A DNA stretch of 64,000 bases from Lentibacillus salicampi (GTDB lineage: Bacteria; Bacillota; Bacilli; Bacillales; Amphibacillaceae): positions 310,001 through 374,000 of the forward strand of contig NZ_SRHY01000001.1 of the NCBI RefSeq assembly GCF_004565465.1, read 5' to 3'. Each line of letters starts with the position of its first letter. Position 1 is the stretch's first letter. Shown here piece by piece: positions 1-8,942 of this stretch. The translations under genes and the position numbers were made by a program. The notes beneath the pieces were generated by a model. The model was not told the origin of the DNA. It saw nothing but the letters and a program-made list of their open reading frames with translations, and made no database searches.

Positions 1-309
1 CTAGAACTAAAATGGCACAAATGACAATCCATACATTATTCATCAGAAAAATTACATCCATTGTATCCAGTCCCTTCTGTAATGATTGTTAAATGTAATT
101 TGTCAATCTTAAAATTTTTGGACAATTCCTTGCCAGATAATCTAACATAGTATTTAAATAAGAGTGAATGGCATCATGACATTATTGATAAGTTGCAGAC
201 TATCAGTATTTTACAAGCTAAGAATTGATTCGGAGTAGAATTGCACACCGCAAACAGGAAGGTCTTTATGCTTTACGTCCAAATCGCCCAAACCCACATC
301 TGAAAAAAT
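1..309. other. Region before gltC with no recognisable gene
   Basis: This AT-rich stretch lies downstream of the minus-strand gltC and holds no convincing gene. On the plus strand an open stretch runs from about 222 into the 3' end of gltC (about 398), starting just after an in-frame stop. It has no start codon with a ribosome binding site and matches nothing I recognise. It could be the tail of a decayed gene. I see no clear terminator for gltC here. Confidence 0.4.
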
Positions 310-1212
310 CTATTGAAATTGCTGTAACCGTGAGAAAAGCTGCTTTACGAAATCGTAAAATACTTCTTCTGATGGTGAGAGTGTTTTTCCTTTTGGCTTA
401 ATGATTCCCACTGTTCGATTGACTGCCGGAAGCTCGAGTGGTATTTTAACGGTCATTCTTGGGGTTGATTCATGAAATGTGCTTTCCGGTAACAGTGTGA
501 CACCAATCCCTGCAGAGACGAGACCTTTGATGGCGTCAAAATCTTCTCCCTCGGCAGAAATCGTTGGATTAAAGCCTGCTTGTCTGCATGCATCGATCGT
601 TATTTTATTCAGGACATATTTTTCAGGAAAACTGACAAATTGATCATGTTTCATATCAGTGAGTGATACACCTTTTCTCTCGGCAAAAGGGTGATTAATC
701 GGCAGCAATGCCATGATCTGTTCGGAAAATAAAATGTGGGATTGAATGTCCGGTTCATCCTTAGGGACCGGTCCGAGAAATGCTACTTGTATGTTACCTT
801 TTTTGACGGAATCGATCAGGTAGCGATACGATCCCTGGCGCAATTGAAACCTGACATTCGGATATTCATCTTTAAAAGCGGAAATCACACTGGGCATCAG
901 GTGATTGGATAAGCTTGTTGGGAAGCCGATTTTGATTGTTCCTTGTTCAGGGTCGAGATATTCATCTATTTGCTTTTTGGCATTTTCAATCGCTTCCATG
1001 GCGACCTTTGTATAATCATAAAATGTCTTTCCGATCTGGGTTAATTTAATATTTCTGCCTTCACGTTTAAACAAATCGACTTCAAGTTCACTTTCTAGAT
1101 TGGCAATTTGCCTGCTTACGGCTGACTGAGCAATATGTAAATTAAGTGCAGCTTCCGAAACGTGTTCCCATTCTGCTACTTCCATAAAATAGCGTAGTTG
1201 GCGCAACTCCAT
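310..1212 (-). CDS. gltC: LysR-type transcriptional activator of glutamate synthase, GltC
   Basis: A LysR-family regulator of 300 residues, the same length as B. subtilis GltC and very similar along its whole length. An N-terminal winged helix-turn-helix begins MELRQLRYFMEVAE and includes AQSAVSRQIANLE. It is followed by a two-lobed effector-binding domain (about 90-295) carrying GLVSAGIGVTLLPES. In B. subtilis, GltC activates the glutamate synthase operon in response to 2-oxoglutarate and glutamate. It is transcribed divergently from gltB, as expected for a LysR regulator and its target. I chose the ATG at 1212, three codons inside the longest frame: the AAAGGTGG Shine-Dalgarno touches the upstream ATG at 1221 but is about 9 bases from this one. 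Confidence 0.95.
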   Translation of the reverse strand: MELRQLRYFMEVAEWEHVSEAALNLHIAQSAVSRQIANLESELEVDLFKREGRNIKLTQIGKTFYDYTKVAMEAIENAKKQIDEYLDPEQGTIKIGFPTSLSNHLMPSVISAFKDEYPNVRFQLRQGSYRYLIDSVKKGNIQVAFLGPVPKDEPDIQSHILFSEQIMALLPINHPFAERKGVSLTDMKHDQFVSFPEKYVLNKITIDACRQAGFNPTISAEGEDFDAIKGLVSAGIGVTLLPESTFHESTPRMTVKIPLELPAVNRTVGIIKPKGKTLSPSEEVFYDFVKQLFSRLQQFQ

Positions 1213-1240
1213 TCCTATCATCCACCTTTATAACAATAAT

Positions 1241-1294
1241 CGATTAATTATATCTAAATTATATATTGTTTCGATTAATTTGAAAACCTATAAT
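1241..1294 (+). promoter_or_regulatory. gltB promoter with paired direct repeats, probable GltC sites
   Basis: A sigma-A promoter is visible: TTGTTT at 1266-1271, a 17-base spacer and TATAAT at 1289-1294. A direct repeat CGATTAATT occurs at 1241-1249 and again at 1272-1280, 31 bp start to start, or about three helical turns. One copy lies just upstream of the -35 and one inside the spacer, in the shared control region of gltC and gltB. Binding of GltC here is inferred from position and phasing. Confidence 0.6.
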
Positions 1295-1344
1295 GATCAA
1301 TACACAGTAATTACGGAATTGAATGACAATCCTGGGAGGGATGA

Positions 1345-4300
1345 ATGATGCATTACAATCAAATACCAAAAGCTCAGGGTTTGTATCGCCCCGAATTGGA
1401 ACATGATGCATGCGGCATTGGGCTATACGCGCATATGCGTGGTATTCCCACTCATGACATCGTTAAACAAGGCCTGCACATGCTGTGTCAGCTTGACCAT
1501 CGCGGTGGCAATGATGATCCCACAATGGGAGACGGCGCCGGATTGATGGTCCAAATTCCGGATAACTATTTCCGGCAAGTTTGTCCGGATATAGGTCTGC
1601 CGGAAAAGGGCCGCTATGGTGTTGGAATGATTTTTTTCCGGAATGATACGGACAACCGCGCATTTTTGGAGAATGAAATCAATAAGCTGATTGAACAAGA
1701 AGGGCAGACGGTTCTCGGATGGCGAACAGTCCCTGTGAACGTTAACACAATCGGTGAAAAGGCGATTGCAAGCTGCCCGGTCACACGCCAAGTATTTATT
1801 GGGGCTGATGATACCGCTGGTGAGACAACCGCGTTTGAACGAAAATTATATGTTATCCGTAAACAGGCGGAAAAAATAGCACTGGAACAAAACGAGTCGA
1901 TTTATTTTTCGAGCCTGTCGAGTCAGACGCTTGTGTATAAAGGTTTGCTGACGCCTGGACAGCTGGAAACCTTTTATATCGATTTGCAGGATGAACGCTT
2001 TACATCGGCATTTGCGTTAGTCCATTCCCGTTTCAGCACGAATACGTTTCCGAGCTGGTCGCGTGCACACCCGAACCGCTATTTAATGCATAACGGGGAG
2101 ATTAATACACTTCAGGGGAATAAGAGTTGGATGCAGGCACGCGAGAAACAGTTTGTGTCGGAAGCGTTTGGCGATGATCTGGAAAAAGTGCTGCCGATCC
2201 TGGACACTGAAGGAAGCGATTCGGCGATGCTGGATAATGCACTGGAATTTTTGGTTCTTGCCGGTCGAAAACTGGCTCATGCTGCCATGATGCTTATTCC
2301 AGAACCATGGGCAAATAATTCGTCTATGTCAAAAGAGAAGAAAGCATTCTACAAATACCACAGTACGCTGATGGAGGCTTGGGACGGACCTACCTCCATA
2401 TCGTTCACTGACGGTAAACAAATTGGTGCGATATTGGATCGTAATGGGCTGCGTCCAGCGCGCTATTACGTCACAAAAGACGATCACTTAATTTATTCCT
2501 CGGAAGTGGGCGTCATTGATGTTGGGGAAGACGAGGTTCTGTATAAAGACCGTCTCAGCCCCGGAAAGATGCTGCTTCTTGATATGGATGAAGGGCGCAT
2601 TATTTCCGATGAAGAAATTAAAGAGGAAATGGTTGCTGAAAAACCGTATCAAAAATGGCTGGATGAGCAAATGATAACCATTGATAATGAAGCGGAAGTA
2701 ACGGAACCTCATCAATTCGCTGATTTAGCCAAACGGCAAAAAGCATTCGGTTACACTTATGAAGATGTCCACAAATATATCAACCCGTTGATTACAGGTG
2801 AGAAAGATCCAATCGGTGCCATGGGAAATGATGTCCCGCTTGCGGTCTTATCCGATCACCCGCAATCACTTTTTTCTTACTTTAAACAGTTGTTTGCGCA
2901 AGTGACGAATCCACCAATTGATGCCTATCGTGAGCAGCTTGTCACCTCGACAATGACAATGCTCGGATCGGTTGGCAATATTCTTCACCCCAATGAGGTA
3001 AATTGCCGTAGACTTCAGGTCGATACACCGATTTTGTCCAACCATCAGCTGGACTTATTAAAGGACGACAGCTATGACGGTTTCAAAACTGAGACGATCG
3101 ATACGTTATTGGACGCTGATTTGGAAACGTCATTGGAACGTATTTTTCAGCAAGCAGACCAATTGATTGCTGATGGGGTAAGTATTCTGGTCTTGTCAGA
3201 TAAGAATATGAATCACCAGACACCTGCGATTCCGTCGCTGTTGGCCGTAAGCGGCTTGCATCAATACCTTATCCGCACCGGCACGCGTACGAATGTGAGT
3301 ATCATTGTTGAAACAGGTGAGGCAAGGGAAGTGCATCATTTTGCTGCATTAATCGGTTATGGAGCGGATGCGATTACGCCATATCTCGCTTATGCGACAT
3401 TGAATCAAGCGATTGATGATGGCCACCTATCACTCTGCTACCAAGATGCTGTTAACACCTATATTAAAAGCGTGACAGAAGGTATCGTCAAAGTCATGTC
3501 CAAAATGGGGATTTCAACCATTCAAAGTTACCGTGGCGCACAAATATTTGAAGCGATCGGTATCAGCAAAGACGTCATTGACCATTACTTCACCGGAACG
3601 GCTTCCCAGCTTGGCGGAATAGGCATGGATACAATTGCCAAAGAAGCACGTATGCGGCATAAAACAGCCTATGAAAACCACGTCGATTTTTCATTGGATC
3701 CGGGAAGTGACTTTCAATGGCGAAAGACTGGGGAGCATCATGCGTTCAACCCGACAACCATCCATAAACTGCAATGGGCATGCCGCAGAGGCAATTATGA
3801 TTTGTTCAAGGAATATTCCTCAGCAGCAAACGAGGAACGGCTTAATTTTTTGCGGAACCTACTGACATTTAAAGATCGGCGTGGGATTTCAATTGATGCC
3901 GTAGAACCGGTCGAGTCGATTGTTAAACGGTTTAAAACAGGCGCCATGTCATTTGGTTCTTTAAGTGAAGAAGCGCATGAATCATTGGCAATTGCCATGA
4001 ACCGCATCGGCGGCAAAAGCAACAGCGGGGAAGGCGGTGAAGATTCACGCCGCTTTGTCAAAGATACAAACGGTGATCTGAAGAGAAGTGCCATTAAACA
4101 AATCGCATCAGGCCGATTTGGTGTCAAAAGCCATTACCTGGTCAACGCAGATGAACTTCAGATTAAGATGGCTCAGGGTGCCAAGCCGGGTGAAGGTGGA
4201 CAGTTGCCTGGAAGTAAGGTGTATCCATGGGTGGCTGGTGTGCGCGGTTCAACCCCTGGTGTTGATCTGATTTCACCACCGCCGCATCATGACATTTATT

Positions 4301-5901
4301 CCATTGAAGATTTGGCACAGTTAATTCACGATTTAAAAAACGCGAATCGAGATGCTCGCATCAGTGTAAAACTTGTGGCCAAATCCGGTATTGGCACCAT
4401 CGCATCAGGTGTTGCCAAAGGGAAAGCCGATGTTATTTCCGTCAGTGGTTATGATGGCGGAACCGGTGCTTCGCCGAAAACAAGTATCAAGCATGCGGGA
4501 CTGCCGTGGGAACTCGGTCTTAGTGAAACGCATCAGACGCTGAAATTAAACGATCTAAGAAAGCGGGTGGTGTTGGAAACGGATGGCAAATTAATGACCG
4601 GTCAAGATGTGGTTATGGCAGCCTTGCTCGGAGCCGAAGAATTCGGATTTGCAACAGCACCACTGGTTGTGCTTGGCTGTGTCATGATGCGGGTGTGCCA
4701 TAAGGATACATGCCCGGTTGGCGTGGCCACTCAAAACCCTGAACTCCGCAAAAAATTCATGGGTGATCCTGATCATGTCGTCAATTTCATGTTTTATATC
4801 GCCGAGGAAGTGCGGGAGATTATGGCTCAACTTGGCTTCAGAACGGTTGAAGAAATGGTCGGCAGGTCTGATGTTCTAAAAGTCAGTGATCGAGCGAAGG
4901 CACACTGGAAAGCGGGTGAATTGAATTTATCAGCGTTGCTTCATCGGATTGAGGGGCCATCGACCTGTCAGACAAAACAGGATCACGAGCTTGATAAGTC
5001 ATTTGATTCGAGAGAAATTTGGCCGGATGTTAAACAGGCAGTTGAACTCAAGCAAAAAGCAGACTTTTCCTATTGGATTAAAAATACGAACCGTGCTGTC
5101 GGGACGATTACAGGAAGCGAGATTTCCAAGCGATATGGTGAACAAGGAATGGAAGAAGATTCAATCACATTGCGATTCACGGGCTCAGCGGGCCAGAGCT
5201 TTGGTGCTTATGTACCAAAAGGTATGTCACTCTATTTGACTGGAGATGTCAATGATTATGTCGGAAAAGGCTTATCCGGCGGGAAAATCGTTGTCTCATC
5301 GCCAGCGGAAGCGCAAATCGCTGAAGCGATCAATGTGATTGCCGGGAACGTCGCATTATACGGTGCTTCATCAGGTGAGGCATATATTAACGGTTATGCC
5401 GGCGAACGGTTTGCAGTGCGCAACAGCGGCGCGCATGTCGTTGTTGAAGGCATCGGTGATCATGGCTGTGAGTATATGACAGGCGGACGTGTCGTTGTCT
5501 TGGGCGAGGCTGGTAAAAACTTTGCAGCCGGTATGTCGGGCGGCATCGCCTATGTTTATGCCAAAGACAAAGAAGCATTCAAGCAGCTGTGCAACCAGGA
5601 AATGATTGGATTTGAAACGCTGTCTGATCCTGCTGAAGAAAAAGAAGTCAGACAGATGATTAAGAAGCATTTTCATTATACCAACAGCCAAAAAGCCCAA
5701 CATGTTTTGGAATACTGGGAACGATGCTTCGACGATTTTGTTAAAGTAATTCCGAAAGATTATAAGAATATGCAGAACACCATACAGACTTATAAAAATG
5801 ACGGCTTGACAGATCAGAAAGCAGCAATGCGTGCATTTCAATCAAAAAACGAGGAAACGGCTCCTGGGAAACCAAAAGAACCGGAAAAAATACCATTGTA
5901 A
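1345..5901 (+). CDS. gltB: Glutamate synthase (NADPH) large subunit
   Basis: The large (alpha) subunit of glutamate synthase, 1518 residues, full length; it is named gltA in B. subtilis. It hydrolyses glutamine and uses the ammonia to convert 2-oxoglutarate to glutamate. The N-terminal nucleophile amidotransferase domain starts after a short propeptide at the Cys of HDACGIG (about residue 23). A central domain follows, then the FMN/3Fe-4S synthase domain with GGTGASPKTSIKHAG and the cluster cysteines in CVMMRVCHKDTCPVG. The C-terminal part is the beta-helix GXGXG domain (about 1230-1480). The GGGAGGG Shine-Dalgarno sits 4 bases from the first ATG and 7 from the ATG at 1348, so the start may be one codon later. 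It is followed at 45 bp by gltD. Confidence 0.97.
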   Translation: MMHYNQIPKAQGLYRPELEHDACGIGLYAHMRGIPTHDIVKQGLHMLCQLDHRGGNDDPTMGDGAGLMVQIPDNYFRQVCPDIGLPEKGRYGVGMIFFRNDTDNRAFLENEINKLIEQEGQTVLGWRTVPVNVNTIGEKAIASCPVTRQVFIGADDTAGETTAFERKLYVIRKQAEKIALEQNESIYFSSLSSQTLVYKGLLTPGQLETFYIDLQDERFTSAFALVHSRFSTNTFPSWSRAHPNRYLMHNGEINTLQGNKSWMQAREKQFVSEAFGDDLEKVLPILDTEGSDSAMLDNALEFLVLAGRKLAHAAMMLIPEPWANNSSMSKEKKAFYKYHSTLMEAWDGPTSISFTDGKQIGAILDRNGLRPARYYVTKDDHLIYSSEVGVIDVGEDEVLYKDRLSPGKMLLLDMDEGRIISDEEIKEEMVAEKPYQKWLDEQMITIDNEAEVTEPHQFADLAKRQKAFGYTYEDVHKYINPLITGEKDPIGAMGNDVPLAVLSDHPQSLFSYFKQLFAQVTNPPIDAYREQLVTSTMTMLGSVGNILHPNEVNCRRLQVDTPILSNHQLDLLKDDSYDGFKTETIDTLLDADLETSLERIFQQADQLIADGVSILVLSDKNMNHQTPAIPSLLAVSGLHQYLIRTGTRTNVSIIVETGEAREVHHFAALIGYGADAITPYLAYATLNQAIDDGHLSLCYQDAVNTYIKSVTEGIVKVMSKMGISTIQSYRGAQIFEAIGISKDVIDHYFTGTASQLGGIGMDTIAKEARMRHKTAYENHVDFSLDPGSDFQWRKTGEHHAFNPTTIHKLQWACRRGNYDLFKEYSSAANEERLNFLRNLLTFKDRRGISIDAVEPVESIVKRFKTGAMSFGSLSEEAHESLAIAMNRIGGKSNSGEGGEDSRRFVKDTNGDLKRSAIKQIASGRFGVKSHYLVNADELQIKMAQGAKPGEGGQLPGSKVYPWVAGVRGSTPGVDLISPPPHHDIYSIEDLAQLIHDLKNANRDARISVKLVAKSGIGTIASGVAKGKADVISVSGYDGGTGASPKTSIKHAGLPWELGLSETHQTLKLNDLRKRVVLETDGKLMTGQDVVMAALLGAEEFGFATAPLVVLGCVMMRVCHKDTCPVGVATQNPELRKKFMGDPDHVVNFMFYIAEEVREIMAQLGFRTVEEMVGRSDVLKVSDRAKAHWKAGELNLSALLHRIEGPSTCQTKQDHELDKSFDSREIWPDVKQAVELKQKADFSYWIKNTNRAVGTITGSEISKRYGEQGMEEDSITLRFTGSAGQSFGAYVPKGMSLYLTGDVNDYVGKGLSGGKIVVSSPAEAQIAEAINVIAGNVALYGASSGEAYINGYAGERFAVRNSGAHVVVEGIGDHGCEYMTGGRVVVLGEAGKNFAAGMSGGIAYVYAKDKEAFKQLCNQEMIGFETLSDPAEEKEVRQMIKKHFHYTNSQKAQHVLEYWERCFDDFVKVIPKDYKNMQNTIQTYKNDGLTDQKAAMRAFQSKNEETAPGKPKEPEKIPL

Positions 5902-5946
5902 TCCGGGATTCCAGAACCGGAAAGAACCAACGAAAGGGGCGATGAC

Positions 5947-7434
5947 ATGGGAAAAGCGACAGGATTTATGGAGTATCAGTGTGAGGAGACCCAAAGACGC
6001 GATCCGCTTATTCGGACAAATGACTGGCGTGAGTATGATACCTCCTACTCTGATGAAACATTGATGACTCAGGGCGCCAGATGTATGGATTGCGGCACGC
6101 CTTTTTGTCAGATTGGAGATGTCATTAACGGTGCCACAACCGGCTGTCCGATTTACAATTTAATACCGGAATGGAATGACCTGGTCTATAAGGGCAGATG
6201 GAGAGAAGCGCTGGAGCGGCTGTTAAAAACGAACAACTTCCCTGAATTTACGGGAAGAGTATGTCCTGCACCGTGTGAAGGATCCTGCACACTTGCCATT
6301 TCAGATCCTGCCGTTACCATTAAGAGTATCGAACGGACGATAATTGATAAAGGATTTGAAAATGGCTGGATTACACCGCGGGTTCCGGAAAACAGAACAT
6401 GGAAAAAAGTTGCTGTCATTGGTTCCGGTCCAGCCGGGCTGGCCAGTGCCGACCAATTGAATCAGGCCGGCCATCACGTTACCGTATATGAACGCCAGGA
6501 CCGGGCGGGAGGCCTATTGATGTACGGTATTCCTAATATGAAACTGGAAAAAGAAGTGGTCGAGCGCAGAGTCCGGCTTCTTGAACAGGAAGGGATTGAT
6601 TTCATTCTGAACACAGAAGCGGGCAAAGACATCTCCTTTGAGGCATTAAACCGTCAATATGATGCGGTTATCCTATGCATCGGTGCACAAAAACAGCGTG
6701 ATTTGCCTTTGGAGGGAAGAGACACAGAGGGTGTTCATTTTGCGATGGATTATCTGACAGCTTCCACGAAGCAATTGCTGCAGGATGAAGACTATATCGA
6801 TGCTAAAGGGAAAGATGTCATCGTCATTGGCGGCGGTGACACAGGGGCAGACTGCATCGCAACAGCGCTTCGTCAAGAGTGCAACAGTGTGGTGCAATTC
6901 GGAAAACATCCAAAACCGCCATCAGCAAGAACCGGAAGCAACACGTGGCCTGAATTCCCAAATGTTTTCACCGTCGATTATGCTCATAAAGAAACAGCCG
7001 CTAAATTCGGGGAAGATCCGCGTCAATACTGTATTCAGACAAAGCGATTTGTTACCGGTGAAGACGTTACGCTGAAAGAAGTGCATACCGTGGAAATGGA
7101 AAAAACAACTGATGAAAATGGCAAGGCAACATTTCGGGAAATACCCGGAACAGAACAGGTTTGGCCGGCCCAGCTTGTCTTTATTGCCATCGGTTTTGAA
7201 GGCCCCGATGCAAAGCTGAAGCAGTATGGCCTGCATACTGAAAATGGTAGCGTGAAAGCAACATACGGTGACTTTAGGACCAATATCGATAACGTCTTTA
7301 CAGCAGGTGATGCCAGACGCGGCCAAAGCTTAATCGTCTGGGCCATCAATGAAGGGAGGGAAGCAGCGTATAAAATTGATGACTATTTAATGGGAAGCTC
7401 CGCACTTCCGTCGTATCTGAAAAAATCAGTGTAA
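5947..7434 (+). CDS. gltD: Glutamate synthase (NADPH) small subunit
   Basis: The beta subunit of glutamate synthase, 495 residues (gltB in B. subtilis nomenclature). It takes electrons from NADPH through FAD and passes them over iron-sulfur clusters to the large subunit. N-terminal cysteines CMDCGTPFC and CPAPCEGSC bind the two 4Fe-4S clusters. The FAD-binding GSGPAGLASADQL follows at about residue 158 and the NADPH Rossmann motif GGGDTGADC at about 295. The C-terminal FAD motif FTAGDARRGQSLIVWAI is present. It lies directly downstream of gltB and only 28 bp before glnA, so the three are probably one transcript. Confidence 0.97.
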   Translation: MGKATGFMEYQCEETQRRDPLIRTNDWREYDTSYSDETLMTQGARCMDCGTPFCQIGDVINGATTGCPIYNLIPEWNDLVYKGRWREALERLLKTNNFPEFTGRVCPAPCEGSCTLAISDPAVTIKSIERTIIDKGFENGWITPRVPENRTWKKVAVIGSGPAGLASADQLNQAGHHVTVYERQDRAGGLLMYGIPNMKLEKEVVERRVRLLEQEGIDFILNTEAGKDISFEALNRQYDAVILCIGAQKQRDLPLEGRDTEGVHFAMDYLTASTKQLLQDEDYIDAKGKDVIVIGGGDTGADCIATALRQECNSVVQFGKHPKPPSARTGSNTWPEFPNVFTVDYAHKETAAKFGEDPRQYCIQTKRFVTGEDVTLKEVHTVEMEKTTDENGKATFREIPGTEQVWPAQLVFIAIGFEGPDAKLKQYGLHTENGSVKATYGDFRTNIDNVFTAGDARRGQSLIVWAINEGREAAYKIDDYLMGSSALPSYLKKSV

Positions 7435-7462
7435 TATTTTGTAGAAAAGGATGAATACTGTT

Positions 7463-8788
7463 ATGAACAAACAAGATATTTATAAAATAATTGAGGAAGA
7501 AAATGTGCAGTTTATCCGGCTGCAATTCACGGATATGCTTGGGACGATTAAAAATGTCGAAATCCCATTTAGTCAGCTGGAAAAAGCATTTGACAATAAG
7601 ATGATGTTTGATGGGTCATCAATCGAAGGATTTGTCCGGATTGACGAATCAGACATGTATCTCTACCCTGATTTGGATACATTCGTTGTATTTCCGTGGA
7701 CAGCGGAAAAAGGGAAGGTCGCCCGTTTTATTTGTGATATCTATAATCCGGATGGAACGCCGTTTGAAGGCTGCCCGCGTTATAATTTAAAGCGTAATCT
7801 AAAACGTATGGAGGAATTAGGCTATTCGGCATTTAATATCGGAACCGAACCAGAATTTTTCCTGTTTAAATTGGACGAAAAAGGTGACCCGATGATGGAG
7901 CTGAATGACAGGGGCGGCTATTTCGACCTGGCACCAACTGACTTAGGCGAAAACTGCCGGCGTGATATCGTCCTGGAACTGGAAGAAATGGGATTTGAAA
8001 TTGAAGCATCCCATCACGAAGTTGCCCCCGGCCAGCATGAAATTGATTTTAAGTATTCCGATGCTGTGAAACATGCGGATGACATTCAAACATTTAAATT
8101 AGTCGTGAAGACGATCGCCCGGAAACACAACTTGCATGCAACCTTCATGCCAAAACCGCTATTCGGTGTTAACGGATCCGGCATGCACGTGAACATGTCG
8201 CTGTTTAAAGACGGCAGGAATGTGTTCTATGATGAAAAAGGCGATATGCAGGTTAGCACTACACTGAAGCAATTTACAGCAGGCATTATCAAGCATGCCA
8301 CGAATTTTACAGCTGTCACCAACCCAACGGTCAATTCGTATAAACGGTTGGTTCCCGGCTATGAAGCCCCTTGTTATGTGGCGTGGTCAGGACTGAACCG
8401 CAGCCCATTGGTTCGAGTGCCGTCCTCACGAAGGTTAAGCACCCGGATTGAAGCGCGGAGTGTGGATCCTGCAGCCAACCCTTATATGACGCTTGCAGTC
8501 TTATTGTCTGCCGGACTGGATGGGATTGAGAATAAGCTGACACCACCAGAGCCAGTTGATCAAAATATTTACGAAATGGATAAAGCAGAACGTGAGGAGC
8601 ATGGCATTAAAAGCCTTCCAGCGACCTTAATGGATGCACTTGAGGAACTTGATAATGATCCGGTCATTACAGAAGCGCTTGGCAACCATTTGTATGAACA
8701 CTTTGTTGAAGCGAAACAAATTGAATGGGACATGTTCCGGACTGCTGTACATCCATGGGAGCGTGAGCAGTACTTAACATCTTATTAA
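7463..8788 (+). CDS. glnA: Glutamine synthetase type I
   Basis: A GSI-alpha glutamine synthetase of about 441 residues, which condenses glutamate and ammonia to glutamine with ATP. Visible family motifs are [17 protein letters not shown] (including the Arg linked to feedback inhibition in B. subtilis), the metal and substrate motifs [15 protein letters not shown] and [10 protein letters not shown], and the Glu-loop [13 protein letters not shown]. The segment usually reading PASRG reads PSSRR here, an Arg in place of a well-conserved Gly near the active site. I prefer the ATG at 7463 over 7451 because the AAAAGGATG ribosome site overlaps the earlier one. B. subtilis glnA follows glnR; here it follows gltD and no glnR is present, so this may be a second paralogue. 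That cannot be told from the window. Confidence 0.94.
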   Translation: MNKQDIYKIIEEENVQFIRLQFTDMLGTIKNVEIPFSQLEKAFDNKMMFDGSSIEGFVRIDESDMYLYPDLDTFVVFPWTAEKGKVARFICDIYNPDGTPFEGCPRYNLKRNLKRMEELGYSAFNIGTEPEFFLFKLDEKGDPMMELNDRGGYFDLAPTDLGENCRRDIVLELEEMGFEIEASHHEVAPGQHEIDFKYSDAVKHADDIQTFKLVVKTIARKHNLHATFMPKPLFGVNGSGMHVNMSLFKDGRNVFYDEKGDMQVSTTLKQFTAGIIKHATNFTAVTNPTVNSYKRLVPGYEAPCYVAWSGLNRSPLVRVPSSRRLSTRIEARSVDPAANPYMTLAVLLSAGLDGIENKLTPPEPVDQNIYEMDKAEREEHGIKSLPATLMDALEELDNDPVITEALGNHLYEHFVEAKQIEWDMFRTAVHPWEREQYLTSY

Positions 8789-8810
8789 TCAATTCCAAAT
8801 AAACAAACGA

Positions 8811-8856
8811 AGAGCCTTCTTGAAGCAGCAGCTCCAAGGAGGCTCTTTGTTTTATT
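8811..8856. terminator. Bidirectional intrinsic terminator between glnA and asnO
   Basis: A stem of about 12 bp pairs AGAGCCTTCTTG (8811-8822) with CAAGGAGGCTCT (8835-8846), with one wobble pair, followed by a T-rich run. A-rich sequence lies on the other side, so it can also serve asnO from the opposite direction. Confidence 0.85.
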
Positions 8857-8942
8857 CTAACGTCAGAAAGTCTACATTAGAGGATGTTCAAAAACTTTGG
8901 CACGCGCTATAAGACGAGGCGAATGCCGAGTTTCTATACTAC

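Noticed and set aside
222-398. Open stretch entering gltC from the left on the plus strand
   Set aside because: No start or ribosome site and no recognised similarity; it overlaps the 3' end of gltC antisense.
5371-5841. A 156-codon open frame on the minus strand inside gltB
   Set aside because: It is antisense to a full-length, strongly conserved gene, has no recognisable domain and an amino-acid pattern expected from a shadow frame.
8877-8942. Possible truncated copy of the 27980 element (shared TGTTCAAA near 8884)
   Set aside because: Only a few bases match beyond TGTTCAAA, too little to call a repeat.
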